This document shows positions 48,448 through 61,858 of a stretch of DNA of 64,000 nt, piece after piece (the first letter of the stretch is position 1; the number at the start of each line of letters is the position of its first letter). A program made the translations under genes and the position numbers. Below the pieces are notes generated by a model. The model was not told the DNA's origin. It searched no databases and saw only the letters and a program-made list of their open reading frames with translations. The DNA is taken from NCBI GenBank assembly GCA_008692225.1, contig VICG01000004.1, forward strand, positions 682,501 to 746,500, read 5' to 3'. The stretch is from Monilinia fructicola (taxonomy: Eukaryota; Ascomycota; Leotiomycetes; Helotiales; Sclerotiniaceae).

Positions 48448-51400
48448 TTCGTGGGAGCCGTAAGAAATATGAAGCAGTGGAGTGAACAAATGCCGATGGA
48501 AGACGTTCACAGTGTTTGAATTACTGATAATCAACTGTACCTTGTCTTCTTTGTCTTCCTAGATAATGCCTTCAACGTTTGTAGCACCTTCTAGTCCCAT
48601 CGAGGACATATCTACCATCCAACGTTGTACAGAGTACAATGTACATGGACTTCAGCTGAGCTTTGCTAGGTACAGATATCAAGCTCAATGTTCCGGCCGG
48701 CCTCCCTGGATGCCATACCCACCCATACCGTACTGAAATCGCCCCCAAATCTCAATCGTACTTTAAATTTCTTTCCGAGCACGGTCTGTGATGTCGAAGC
48801 GGCGGATCAACTCTTGAGCAAGTAATTGAGTTTGGCAGGTGGTCTGCTAATGACTACTCAATGCCCACTTGTTGCTCTTCCCCATGTCATTATCCCCCAT
48901 TATTGTCAAGTTTTAGATGTTTTGTAATCATCACGAATCCTCTTGCCCCAATCAAGCTCTCGGCTCCGTTCCGAACATTACCAAGTTCCGATGGAGGCGT
49001 CTAAGACTAAGAAAAATTCCTCCAAGTTCCCTGGATCATCTAATTTTTCTCAATAACACCTCGGAGACCCGGAAACGTAATTTCGCAATAGACCAGGGCC
49101 GAAAGAGCTACAATACAACCACGTTGCCATAATCGCTTATAGTAGAACCTTTTCCTTGGAATTACCGAGGAATAACTCACTACGGGGTCCAAATCCAGGA
49201 ACAAATGAGGAAGCATCGGAAACACAACGGCACAAAAATAGGCCTGTCATTTCATCTGGGTCCTCTCCTCCTATGTACAGTAGTATTCGACTACTACTGT
49301 AAGCTGTTTAGCTGTCCAGATGGCGCTTGTGCCTCAGATTTAAAATATTCTCCGATACATTTACCCACTGAATAGTCCTTCGAATTGCTCAACAGGTATC
49401 AGAGACTTTCGAAATTCTATACGTGATGAATCATGAGCACCACTTTTATTTCCTCAAACAATGCCCAGAAATAAACACCCGCAAAAGGATGTTGTGAACC
49501 AAACATCAGCACACGAATGCTTGCAAGAAGAAAAACAAACCAAGAGCGAAAGAAGGAATAAAAGCATTGTCACATCGCGTTGTACGTGGTCGTGGGCCCA
49601 TCACGATGCGCCTCTACTCCGGATTTGTGAGACTTTGGCTAGGTTAGATGGTCGTCATACTTCAGAATGGGATTTCATGTTATAATGTTTTTTGTTTGTT
49701 GTGAACACTTCAGACAATTTCAGACTGCTGACGAGCTTGCCTCATTATCCGCCAGTTTATCCGAGAGATTGAGGGGTGCAGAGATCCCAACCACATCACG
49801 TCCAACACCCATGCCCATGCATGTGCTCATCTTAAGGTGATGGGGGGTCATAATGAAATCCCTGTCCAAGGCCTCTCTGTGTCGATCAGCACGGGCGCCA
49901 CAAAGGAGTACCACGCTGGATTCTCTCATGTTCTGAAGTTTCGACAATGATGAGTGGACGGATTCTGCCTCTCAACATTATGTTAGCTGCCATGCAGTGT
50001 TCTCCCGTAGGAAGACCGCATCCTCATAGGACGGCGACCATTCATATCATTATCTTCACACAGCTCAACCTGCAGCTCTCCACGAGAACCAGCACGAAAA
50101 GATATCTCCCGTGTTTTCCCATCTATAGCATATACCACCATCTCACCGCATATGTGCGTAGACCAAGACGCAAGGTGGCTGTGTCCCCGGATTTGCAAAT
50201 ACTCAAAATATACCCTGGGTGCGGGTAGTGAACTTTCCGGTAGTAGGTACTATATACTTTCTGGTTCTACATTCAGTACTTAGACTTCACAACTCTGTAT
50301 GAAGGGAAACCGGCAGTTGTCGGCGATTAATATATTATATGAAATGTAACTTATGCATGATAAGGTTTATCATTTATATTACAATTTATCTCCAACGCTG
50401 CAAAACCATATGTACCTGGTTATAGCCCCATTCCATATTTCTGGTTATCACGGGAGTATCTTCATCAAAAAGGTTATCGTAGACCACATCGAGAGTAAGC
50501 TTGAGCATCAAAAATGCGGATTACTAGCTTTGCAAGCTGCTACCATCAAACTTTTAAGTTTGTTGGGATTGCCTCATTTTCTGAACAACATAGCTCGGGA
50601 TGATACTTTCCCCGGGATTATCGGGTATTTTCATCTCATGGACAAGAATGGGCGGAAGGAACAAAAATAAACTCTCACCCAGGCCAGGTACATACAGTAC
50701 AATTCAGCCGGATTCTTTTTAAGCAACAAGATCCACTGTTTAGTGAACATCTCGCCGGCTCGATAAACAAGCCTCATCCTTTTGCATGTTACTATTTTCT
50801 GACGGAGCGGGAGGCATGAATTGGTTACCAGCCGTATGTTACGAGTCGAAGTGCCCGTGTATGTTTTGGGGCGAAAGGGCCTGGCATAGAGTATCCTTGG
50901 AGCCGGGAGAGTTTCAGTCTCGCCTCGCGCCCCTTAGCTACAGCGTCGTGTGTCACCCAACTGTGTCAACATTCAGCAATACAGGTGCAACCAGGCAACA
51001 GGTAAGCTGGAGTCAACATATGGTTCAGCATGGAGATTTTCAAGGATGATCAGGCCTGCCGTGGTGATGAATCTATTGTCAAGAATCGGGAAGACGCTCA
51101 TGCCGCAATGTAAAGTCTGTTCGTCTTTGAGGTGCCACTGCACTTTGCCCTACAAATATCAAAAGCAGATAGCAATGCGTCTCCGATTTTTCTATTGGCT
51201 GAGATACCAATAGTATTGCAGTTCTATACGTGGGAGTAAACATTAACATTCTTCGCTAACACATGGATGATGAACTTACTATTTGCGGAATATCCTTCTG
51301 TCCGGTTCGTATATTGCACGAAGGACAAAATCGTCTTTCCTTCCTCGCAAGCCTTGTCATATACGTGGATAATATAGTAACAGTATCTAGTTACACTCAT

Positions 51401-53521
51401 GAATAGCTAAGTCTTAGTATGCATTGTGCACAAATACAGACTAGCGGTTCGAAAATGCATCGCAGCTGAACCGTTGAACATCGAACCGGAACAGAAGAGC
51501 TAGGCTGAGAGTAAACTTTAGCGCTTAGCGCGGCCGTTATTGACAAGCTCACAGCAGACCATATCGTAACATCGAAGGCCAATATCCTCACCTCTTCACT
51601 ACCACCCAACTTCATTCGGAAAGGAGGCGTACGTTATACAACTATTTCATAGTCTCGTGCGTACCACAGTTAGAGAGAATCGCCTGGATACATCATGTTT
51701 TCCAGAAGACGACTTCGTGTTATTGTGGAGGTTGTAGATGCTAAACTGAATAGAGCATACGAGTTCGATTAGATTATCTAGCCAGTGTGTAGGCGACAAT
51801 ACGCAGAAAAACTGGACAGTGGTCCGAATTCCTTGCTCATGTCGGCATTCAAGCTCAAGCTCTGGCTCAACTTCATGGTGAATTTTTCTACGGCGGAAGG
51901 TAATGACCGTTATACCGGTGGGAATGAGATAGTAAGAAGTCAAGTATGAACTGATATGGCGGTATTGTTTGCCAAAGCAACTGTGTAAAGAGGAGTTGAT
52001 TAGGTTGGGATGGATCAATTGAAAAGTAAGGCACTGTATGTGTTGGGGAAAACAGGTGGAGAGCGAGAGGAAATTGCTGGAGACGGGACTTCAGGATTAA
52101 CTCCTTGACTCGGATAAGGATTTGATTTCAGAGAAGGGGGCTGCCAAACTATAATAGGGAGAAAGATAAAAACTTCATTTATAACTCGTATACATCATTG
52201 TAGTAAACTGCCTCATCGAGTACACTAAATTGCATCATGAAAACCAAGTACCCAGCCAACAAGCAAACGATACTGGGAATAGTAAATACCCATCGTGCAT
52301 GTAATCTTGTCTCCTCCCATCCCTCAACCATAAACCAGCTCTCAAATGTATACGTACCTTAACCTAGATACCTCGTTGAAAACCTTAACAGTCCTAAATC
52401 CAATCTCCTTCACCTCATCCTACTTATCTCACAGTACCGAGTCTATACCGCCAATCCTAGAGACTGCCTTCCCTGATAGACATGGTAGTGTGTTATCTTG
52501 TCTTGGTTCGTTTGTTTGGTACTCTTTCTTATCTAGACTTGCATGAAGACACGTACTTACCAAGACATACGATGGGGAAAACGAAGCTGTTTCGTTCTTG
52601 GGTAAGAGGAAAGCGAATCCTGTAGTAAATGAGTGATCTGCTATGCGATGATTCTTATTACGATAGCATTGAGAATCGAAACTGGACTAGAGATATCTTA
52701 GAGTAAAGTTGCTTGCACATATGAGAAGTGTCGAGCATTAATCTAAGAGTATCCCTCCGTACCAGGCTGCAGACATATAAATTAAAGGTTGGTATCAAGT
52801 ATAAAGCTCAGGAATGTATATTTGCAGTATAAATATAAAACTTTCTCGGCATCCATATAAGTGGCTTCTATCATCGTTAAGTGACAATGTTTATTGACTC
52901 CACGCATACTTGAAAGAACGTTGAAAATCAAATTAAACCCTTAACCACGAGAATACACAGAGTACAAGCAGATGCCTACCCAATTATCCACTCGGGCTTA
53001 ATATCAAGCAACCACCGTAGTATCCTCAGTAATCGTTACAAATCTCTCCGTTATTCGACTCCAGCTTCTACATGAGAATCAGATAGTCGCGTCCTTGTCT
53101 TCCAAACATGTCCTCTTAACGGTCATCCCGAACCAGAACCATCACTTATGATCAACAAACTAGAAGTGAAGCATTATGTACACCCCCTTACCGAAGAACG
53201 TAACTAAGTCATGATTTCACTGTCATGGTGATACAACTCGCAGCGTAACCGAGCTCGAAAGGAGAATGTTCAGCCTCGCAAATCACTGTCCAGATCCTCA
53301 ACCCCAATCACTACTGCAGGGTCACAAGACGGCAAAGACGAGATTATTTTAGAGGCTTGGTATCATTCTTTTGTTTATTCATTATTATAAGGTGTCCCCT
53401 CCGTAATAGTCACATACAATACAATTCCGCAGATATCGTTCATGAATCATCTCATCTCCCCTTCGTCCATTCATCATCCGCCATTGATTATCACAGGTAC
53501 TAAATTTCATTCCATGTATTA

Positions 53522-56500
53522 TCATTCGACGCCATCAAATTCAGTTTCCTCTTCAGGAAGCTCATCATCTTCCTCCAACCCCTCGAGCCTCTCTCCATCC
53601 TGATCATCTCCAACTACCTTTCCCTCCTCGATGGCTAAGATCTCTGCTCCACCTTCTGGCAATCCTCTCTCTTCTCTTAATTGCCTTATCTTTGAGTTAG
53701 TCATCTCAAAGACGTATTGACCTAAATGTTCTACCCCCTCCATCACCGCTTCACCCTGCACCGACTCTAAACCCTCCTCATCCGCCAGTATCCTCTGACT
53801 TGGCCACATTTCTCCAGTACTTAGCATCAACTTATCTGGTCTCGAGAGCAGGATATCAAAAGCCTGTTTTAGTTCAAAACAAGATTCAAATACCTCTCGT
53901 CGTCCCAAAATATAGAGGCCAAGACGAGCGCGAGATAGTGCAACCGTGAGACGTCTGATATCACGAAGGTAGCCGACGCGCGATGTACGAGTGAGAGAAA
54001 GAATGACATCTGAAATTATATTAGCGTTTCGTTCATACAGGAGTCATCCCAAGGAACTTACAGTCATTTTGCTCTCCCTGGTACTTATCGACTGTTGTGA
54101 CAATTTTTGGAAGACCAAATAGAGGATTCTTGGCACATCGATGGGATAGGACGTCTTTGATTAATGCACGCTGACCAGCATATGTAGACAATATGCTGAT
54201 CTTCGAAGCTGGATATCCGAGCAATCGCATATACTGGTAGATGGCTACTGCATATTCTGCTTCTCCTAAATTCTGAATAAAATGAGGAGTTGGCTCCATT
54301 TCACCCTTACCTTTGTAATCAAGCACTTGAATGAATTGATAATCATATTTGAAACCCGCATTCGCGGTTTGATATTCAGATGTGGTTGATACGATTGGCA
54401 AATTTCCAAGGTTTTGATAACGCCAGGAGTAGAGAGATGCAATAGACGGACGAGCACGACCCTGTTGATCGAGGTTGATAGTGGGGACACCCAGGCGAAC
54501 TAGGCGAGAAAAGAGCGATTGTTCAAGATTTGCGTAATGACGGAACGCAAGATTTTGAATAACAGGAGAATTCTGAAAGTGATCACCGCATAAAACTACA
54601 CGCTGAAGTGGTGTTCCGCCACTCTTTGGCTTCTGCAACGCCATGGGTATGAAGTTCTCAATTTCAGTGATCTGAGCTGCCTCCTCCATAACAACATTGT
54701 CGTAGTGAAAGCCAAGTGATGATATTTCGCGTCTTCTCATGGCTGCATGTGTAGAGGTCATCGCAATGATTCTAGCCTCGTTGGTAAGAAGATAGTTCGC
54801 CTTATCTCGATCGCGTCGCAATATTTCGAATGGTCGGACATCTTCAAGCTCCGCAAATATCCTAGTAATGTGGTGATAGCAACCCGTGGCTACATCAATG
54901 ACAGCATCTTTATCAGAACCAGGAGGGAAAAGGGGCTGAGGAGCGTTCGAAAAGTAGTAGTGAAAGGGGAAGGCGGAGATAATAGACTCTGATGTTGACT
55001 CTGGGTCTTTCATAACTTCCTGAAATCTCGTCCACGCCGGCTCAACGTAAACTGAATTGAAGTACCCAGCAGTCTCTGCTGAGCTTCCATGGGCACCTGG
55101 AGCGCCAAAATTGGCGGCAAGACGATCAACCTCTCTTAGGTAACCATCCCTATTTTCAAGGAAAGACTCGACACGTCCATGCTTACTAAAATTCGTTTCA
55201 GTGTCTAATTCCTCCTCACCATGGCCCAGCCGTAAAAGGTGGCGCTCATCAATATCAAGAGCAACAATTTTCTGAAATAATTGATTGAGAGCTTGGTTGC
55301 TATGTGCAATAAGAAGAGTGCGCTGGTTGGGGAAATTGTGGTATAGGTTGTTGATTATTTGGGTTGCAACATCCGTTTTGCCTGTTCCTGGAGGACCGAC
55401 AATAACAGTAAGACCAGGCTGCGTGCCAGAGATGATTGCTTCAATCTGAGCAGGGGTGAAACGGACTTGGTTCAGCTTAGGAGCATCCATGGGATACGGT
55501 CCTGTACTTGGCGGTTTGTATGAAGAGACCTGTATAGCTTGTGGTTCCTCCTTTGGCGCAGGCTCCGCTTCCCTGCGTCTCTTCTTGGTTGGTCTGGCTG
55601 GTGGTTCAGCAACTTTCGCCACAGTTTGTAAAACATAAGGTGGTCCAAAACTGCTTGTAACATCATCGTTTGGTTCAACAGTCCTACCGGGCAAGCTCTC
55701 GACAAGATGTTGCCAGTCAAGAAATGTATCTCTATAGTCGACCTTTTTAAGTTGATTTGACAATCTAGTGTAAGTGGCCCCCGCAGGATCACCATAGCCT
55801 AAAAAGACCTCATGAAGCCATGGGGCTAATGGTACGTCAGATAAAGTTAGACTTCTGATCGATTCGAGAATGGGTTTGAAATTGTTTTCACGTCCTCTTC
55901 TGCGAACAATGACGTTCATAGTCTCGTAAACATCAGGTTTCCCTTTATCGGCACGATCTTTGTCCTCTTTGTACATAGCTGCGTCAAGTTTCAGTTGGAT
56001 TCTTCGCGATCCTGCGCGAGCGTTACCGTTGACTTGACCATTGTAATTCATCAATGAGCGACCCCGATCGTCTTGGACTTGAACGACTTCGGCAGCTCGG
56101 AGATAATTCAAACCTAGCTTTTGCGCCTCCGAAGGGGTTGCTCCACCGTTCGTAATGATTGCAGACTCATCTATCGCTTTCACAGATAGTAAGAAGATCA
56201 CATCATCGGGTCGTAACGAATCCCACTCTCGGCGAATGTTTTCAGCCACGCGGCTGACATCAATCGTGACTTCGGCTCGGACAACAGCAGGCTTGTCATC
56301 TCCTACAAGTGGAGGTACCACTTCAAGAATACTACAGACTGGTTAGTAAAAATCGCAGTGGGGAATTGAGGTTGGATTTACGAAGGTTTTGTTATCGGCA
56401 GTGCCATCCTGGAAAACCCTTCAAAACTTGTCTGGCCTGTCCTGCCAGCTACTGGTCGCAAACGCTTGATTGTGTCCTCAACATCTCGTCTGATCTCATA

Positions 56501-58102
56501 AAATGATTCGCATCGATGTAAGATAAAAGACCGCCAAAGAAAGTCTCCCACGGTCAAATATTGCAAATTCAGCTTCGGAATAGCCAAAGGTTGTGACCCA
56601 TCAAATCCATCATTTCTTAACAGGGTTCTCTCAAAAAGAGAACTTTCTGTCGGAAGAATGCTCAAGTCACGGGCTGTCTCTTGGAATGTCTTGCGCTTTT
56701 CATGCGTCGATAGAAGAATCTCCATGAGAAATTTACGATCCACGGTAACCTTCGTAGATGGGGGATAAGACGTCCGTAAGTCGAGGAGATCGCAGAGCTC
56801 TGTCATCTCAGCATCTGTAAGGGATTCTAAATGACCCTCAAGCTCCACTCGCTTATCGATGGATGAATAATTGGACAAAGCAAGAATAGTAAGCTTTTCC
56901 TTGAAGTGCTTGAGTGCAGTCCTCTGCAGGGACGCTAGTGTGGCACAATGGCGTTCATATGCTTCCGTGCGGCTATGCTGAGCACCTGTGTGGTCATTGA
57001 TTGCAAAGTATGTATAATGCTTGAAAAGCGCGTATAGATCCCGTAAAAGCCCATTTTCTTCATCATTAAAGGCTGGGGATAGTCTGATGGTTGGGAGAAC
57101 GTGCAAATCTTGTAAGAGTGTGTTCACATATCTCCTCGTTGGCAATTGACTCTGAAGATCTGATAAAAATTCTATAAACCTTTCACAGTATTGTACATTT
57201 TCTGATTCAGACGTTAGCGCAGGGAAAACAACGTGATAAGAAGGATTTGTACATACCGGCTTTTATCTTCTCCTCATAAAGCTGATTGAAGAAGTCCAGA
57301 ATCAAAGTTAGAAGCCATGAGCGCTCAAATCGAAGTCGAGCTTTTGTAGGTTCGTCAGAGGCATCATATCGTTTTGCTGCCGCCCGCCAAGCTTTCTTTA
57401 GTTGTACAGTGTGATCAAGTATCTTCTCCCTTTTCTTCTCGCTCGAAATGTTATGCCAGAGGGATATTGATACTAGAGGGGCGCATTCTTTCCGAACTAT
57501 GCCGTTGTCTAAAGACTGGAATGCGCTTATTATGAATGACAAGAGGTGTGTTCGAATCGTTGTCGAAAGGGTAGTGTCTAATGTCATAGACAAGATTCGT
57601 CGAAAAATGGTCGAGAAATCAGTTGTATTGTCCGCAAAGATATCTGAGCTCGTCAGTATAAAGCAGTCAACCTTCCCTTAACAGCACTTACCCCAAGTTG
57701 GCAGATGTTCTCTAGTCCTTACATTTACAATAAGAACTATGAGAAGTATATGAAAATTAGAAGCGTCTTCGGAATAACCTGGCCAAAGATAACTAGTATT
57801 GTTGTTAGTAATACATCTATAGCTCAAGACTCTTGATGTATGTACTTCTCAAGGATATGTAGGTTCTCCAGTATCAAAAGAGATCTGAATGGGAAATCCT
57901 CCTGCTCTAAAACATCCCATATTTCTTTCTTGATAACGTCCGGCTTGACCTTCACCTTTGTCGACTTCTTCGAAGGCTTCAACCAATGTTTTCCGGCAAG
58001 TTGCGCAAATGGGCTTTCATTCTGTGATTCCTCCACGGACGGCACTCTCAAACTTTCTTCAACAACCTTTCCCTGGCCTCTTCCTTTCGTCCTCGGAGCC
58101 AT
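53522..58102 (-). CDS. AQR: Aquarius/Cwf11, spliceosomal intron-binding helicase
   Basis: SF1-type RNA helicase that joins the spliceosome at the intron near the branch site. Exons 58102-57846, 57792-57692, 57643-57257, 57201-56382, 56331-54062 and 54009-53522 give 1440 codons plus stop with no correction. The N-terminal armadillo-like part includes QLAGKHWLKPSKK, NYLWPGYSEDASNFHILLIV, DIFADNTTDFSTIFRRI and LLQDLHVLP. The helicase core has Walker A GPPGTGKT at about 834-841, the Walker B equivalent VVMEEAAQ, QGRARPSIASLYSWRYQNLG, TVDKYQGEQND and the motif-VI region LTVALSRARLGLYILG. A basic insert (PTKKRRR) precedes the helicase core and an acidic C-terminal tail ends it. Length is usual for fungal Cwf11. 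Shares its promoter region with THOC1. Confidence 0.96.
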
Positions 58103-58359
58103 TGATGTTACTCGTGGTATTGACTGGCAATTTGTATTGCGCGCGTCGGTCGCGTGTAAACATCTTATCGTACAGATAATTTTTGGAAGCTTGGTGTAAT
58201 ATGCTTGATGACTAAGCAGAATTTTGACGCTGAATCTAGATTGACGTCGTAATAAGTTTCAACTGCAGCGACAATTAACTCTACCACCAACATTTTCACC
58301 ACATAAATATTCGATTGCGCCGGTACTCAAGACTGTCGAGTCGAAATTTACATTTCGGT
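58103..58359. promoter_or_regulatory. 257-bp divergent promoter AQR / THOC1
   Basis: Start codons of the two divergent genes lie 257 bp apart, so 5' UTRs and promoters overlap or abut. No named factor site recognised. Confidence 0.6.
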
Positions 58360-60434
58360 ATGGCCGTCACCATGGAGACTCACGGTTTACCAATGGTGGA
58401 CGCTTTCGCGCAATTATTGTTAGAAATGCTTCAGCAGGCTGAATTGGTCAAACAATCACATACGATAGAGTCGCCTTTGAGTAAGACGGATCTTTCGAAT
58501 ACCTACGAGCGAATCGATCAATTATTCAGTGAACCGGCGTCCATAGAGGCCAAAAAGCGCAGCCAGTATGCGATCATCGAAACTGCTGTTCGAGATACCT
58601 TCAACAATTTACTGGTAAGCTTTGCACCAGTACGAACGTTAGACACACTCTGACGAATCTTAGGCTTCAATTTCTATTGAAACTCCTTCTTCTTCCCGAT
58701 TATGGAACCTCCTCGATATTATCTCTATCATGTCCGACGATGAACAATGCGAGCCTGCCCTTCTGTTTTGGCTGGTTGAAGAGTTACTGGATAGTCAAAC
58801 GATTGCTGGGTGCCGGAGGATATTTGATTACCTTGAGTCACGACGTGAAAGGATTACCGCGAAGCATTTCAACCAAAAGAACCTGGTTATTTTGAGAAGC
58901 TGCAACGAGCTTCTGCGGCGACTTTCCAGGGCTGAAGATACCGCATTCTGTGGTCGCGTTTTTATCTTCATGTTTCAGAGCTTTCCCCTAGGCGACAAGA
59001 GTTCTGTAAATCTACGTGGCGAATTTCATGTCGAAAATGTCACATCTTTTGACGCCCTACCGCCCAATACAGTGGATACTGAGAAAATGGAAGTGGATTC
59101 AGACAGCAATGCGAAAACAACACCTCCAGTTACAAAGCAAACCACAAATGGCAAAGCGACCGCGGCGAGAGGCTCGGAGGACAACAATGGTTTCGGAAAG
59201 GATGCGGCATCATCAAAACGTGAACCGTCGATGAAACCTGATGAGTTGTACCCGATCTTCTGGTCGTTACAGCAGAGCTTTAGTCAGCCGAAGAGATTGT
59301 TTAATGCCGAAAACTTTGCTGAATTCAAAAAGGGCCTAGAAGTTACAATAGCTACATTCAAGTCGGTCCAGCATGAAACAACAGGGCGCCCAGCAGCAAG
59401 AGCAGCAGAGGATAATAAGAGAGGTACAAAGAGAAAGCGCAGTCAAGGAGACGATGACCTAGCCAACTCTTTTAACCCCAAATATCTCACAAGCAGGGAC
59501 TTGTTCGAGTTGGAGGTATGTAATATCTCATCACTCATCAGTGGATGATAATCTAACTTGAAAATTTTAGATCAGTGATTTGTCGTTTAGACGGCATATA
59601 CTTGTCCAAATCTTAATAATAATGGATTTTCTTCTTTCATTGAGCGCTAAAGCAAAAGAAAAACTTTCAAAAGCTTTACCAGAGAACCTTAATAGATCAG
59701 TGACTTATGCAGATCAAACACTTAATGAGGAGGATGTAAGTGTCTCTGTCTCCCCGAGATATGTCTTTTTGTGAATAGCCGCTGAGAATTTATAGACGAA
59801 GTGGTCATTAGACATGAAAAAGTCGATTGCCGATTATCTAAAGAAAGGTGCAGATGGTGCATTCTTTTATCGTATGGTTGAAACTGTCCTTTCGAGGGAT
59901 AAGAATTGGGTCCGTTGGAAGGTTGAAAATTGTCCTTCTATCGCCAGACCAGCCGTCTCACCTCAGGATTACGTTGCCGCGAAAGCATCAGCGCGCAAAG
60001 CGACAACTAACAAACGATTACGCCCAAATCCTTTGGGATCCTTGGACCTCAAGTTCCTTGCGGAAAATGACTTACAAAGTGGTTTGGAAAGACTGAAAAA
60101 TCCAGAACGGTATCAAATACCCTCTATCAAGAGCTTCAGAAATAAAATTGATTTGGATGACATGGATATCGATATGGCTCGGGATGAAGAATCAAAAAAT
60201 GTTGCTGTAGAAGCGAAGGCGAGCAAATGTTGGCGGGCTCTACGAATCGCTAGTGCCAGTAAACTTGCTGCTTTCGATAAAATCGAGAAATCCGATAGCA
60301 TCGATGAAATATTCAAAGATGATATCAAACCCGAAGATCTCATCGCCCCTGGCGATGAGGATGCGCTGGAGAGTGGAGACCCAAAAGCTGGCGAGGGGGA
60401 TGATGGGGTTAAAGAACCGGCCCCGACAAAATGA
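58360..60434 (+). CDS. THO complex subunit 1 (Hpr1/THOC1)
   Basis: THO/TREX core subunit coupling transcription elongation to mRNA export and limiting R-loops; nuclear. I choose the ATG at 58360 (MAVTMETHGLPMVDAF). Exons 58360-58614, 58664-59515, 59571-59735 and 59796-60434 give 636 codons plus stop. THOC1 motifs: LWNLLDIISIMSDDEQCEPA, SCNELLRRLSRAEDTAFCGR (the typical CNxLLRRLSR..FCGR block), FMFQSFPLGDKSSVNLRGEF and TKWSLDMKKSIADYLKK. Acid-rich and Lys-rich linkers lie around residues 210-350, and an acidic tail ends the protein. At the stop, an AAAA run (60428-60431) precedes TGA. One A fewer would extend the frame to 60525 with an acidic, Met-rich tail, so the true C terminus may be about 30 residues longer. 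Confidence 0.92.
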
Positions 60435-61655
60435 GGATGTAGATATGGAGCAAGAGAAGAAAGAAGAGCAACCGAGTGTCCCAACAGATCTAGTTCCAGC
60501 TATTGAAGTGGATAGTAGAGGATAGAAGTGACAAGGAGCATCCAAGGCCGGTGATTAGCGCAGGTGGGTGAAATGAGATGAGATCAAATGATCATCTCCA
60601 GAAATATGATGTCATGAAACAAGCTTCAGTTGAAAACTGTATTTGTATTGTATAATACTATTAGGCCCATTTGATACCTCGCGAAGATATACCATATGCC
60701 ATAGCAGAGCTTAGCATAGCAATGCTAGGGACACTATCAATGATAGAAGAGATAAGATAGTTTATTTTTATCGTGCAAGGCTAAAATTTGTGAGTGAAGT
60801 AGTAGTGGCGCTCAAGGTATGTAACTACCTAGGTATAGAGATGATTAGAGGTGTGCTTTGCAGTGTAAACCTAAAAATGGAAGGTTTAGCGAGGTGAAAG
60901 GGCTTTTTTTATCATTACTTTTGGTACGACGAATACTAAATGTTTAATTAAAAATCAATATCCCAGAACTTCCTGTCTGTAATATTGTGAACGTTTTTGA
61001 GATATGTAGCAAGGGTCAGGAAATCGTACCGCAATGAAGATGTGTCCTTTTCCTCTCACCTGGTTTCCTCTCACCTGGAGACGGCAGTATGGTCGTATTT
61101 GATGAAAACTATGCAGATGTCTCCGTCGGAAATATTTACAGGGAAGCGAAAATAAAAGGGGTGGATTCGGAACAGGAATGACAGGCGGAGTTGAGATTCG
61201 ACCCGAGGGGATCGCTTCCCGTCTCTGGAATGATTGAGATGGCGAGGCATTGATAGTCCTTGCGGTACTGAGCCATGGTTGCATGCATGATCTTTTGCTC
61301 TCCTTGACAGGAGCACTCTGGGGGCTGAAGGGATACTCGCCAATCAATCGCGTGAGGGAGAATACAAAAAGCTCGCTTAGCTATGGAGACTCGGTAGAAT
61401 TTCTGTTAGCCGGTTTTGGTGGAAGATAACGAGAAAGAGTATAATTACTGCAAGACTTACATGGATAGAATCTCTCATCAGTCAATTGGTAGTCCTCGCT
61501 CGAATCTTTCTTTTTGACAATAGAATCGTGTGAGGATGATACTTCACTGTCACGCACTTCGTACCATGCAAATGAAATTTTCATGTAAGACTTAATTACC
61601 TTGGAATTCTGGGTGTAGTCGAGTAATACGGAATCTATTCAGAAATTAGGAGAGT

Positions 61656-61673
61656 CTCAAGTAATTACTTGAG
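61656..61673. repeat. 18-bp perfect palindrome
   Basis: CTCAAGTAATTACTTGAG reads identically on both strands, with no spacer. Confidence 0.95.
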
Positions 61674-61800
61674 TACTACTTTTCTGGTAAGATGCTATAT
61701 ATTCGTAGAATCCTCCCTAAATCTTATTATAGCGTATATTTTATGTATATAGTGGTAGAAGCTTTAAAGCGTCTACATTGAAAGATTTTTAGAATACTAC

Positions 61801-61858
61801 ATTAGCTTCAAAATAGCTTCAAATACTATATTAGCTTCAAAATAGCCTTAAATACTAT
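61801..61858 (+). repeat. 29-bp tandem duplication
   Basis: Two adjacent 29-bp copies (61801-61829 and 61830-61858) starting ATTAGCTTCAAAATAGC and ending AAATACTAT, differing at two positions. Confidence 0.85.

Larger units (their letters stand above)
44988..53521. other. gene-poor stretch
   Basis: About 8.5 kb with only short frames and no recognisable domain, tRNA or transposon ORF. Simple repeats: CACCACATCTT near 45776-45798, TAATGGGTA at 47701-47750, GCGAGT at 48284-48300 and AGAGCT at 48419-48447. Two TACTCCGTA motifs (46512, 47024) and one TACCTAGGTA (45319) lie here. Frames 49720-49947 minus and 51647-52018 minus start at TTG and are not called. Confidence 0.35.

Noticed and set aside
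49720..49947. 75-residue minus frame
   Set aside because: Reasonable composition but starts at TTG with no upstream ATG in frame, no domain and no splice support.
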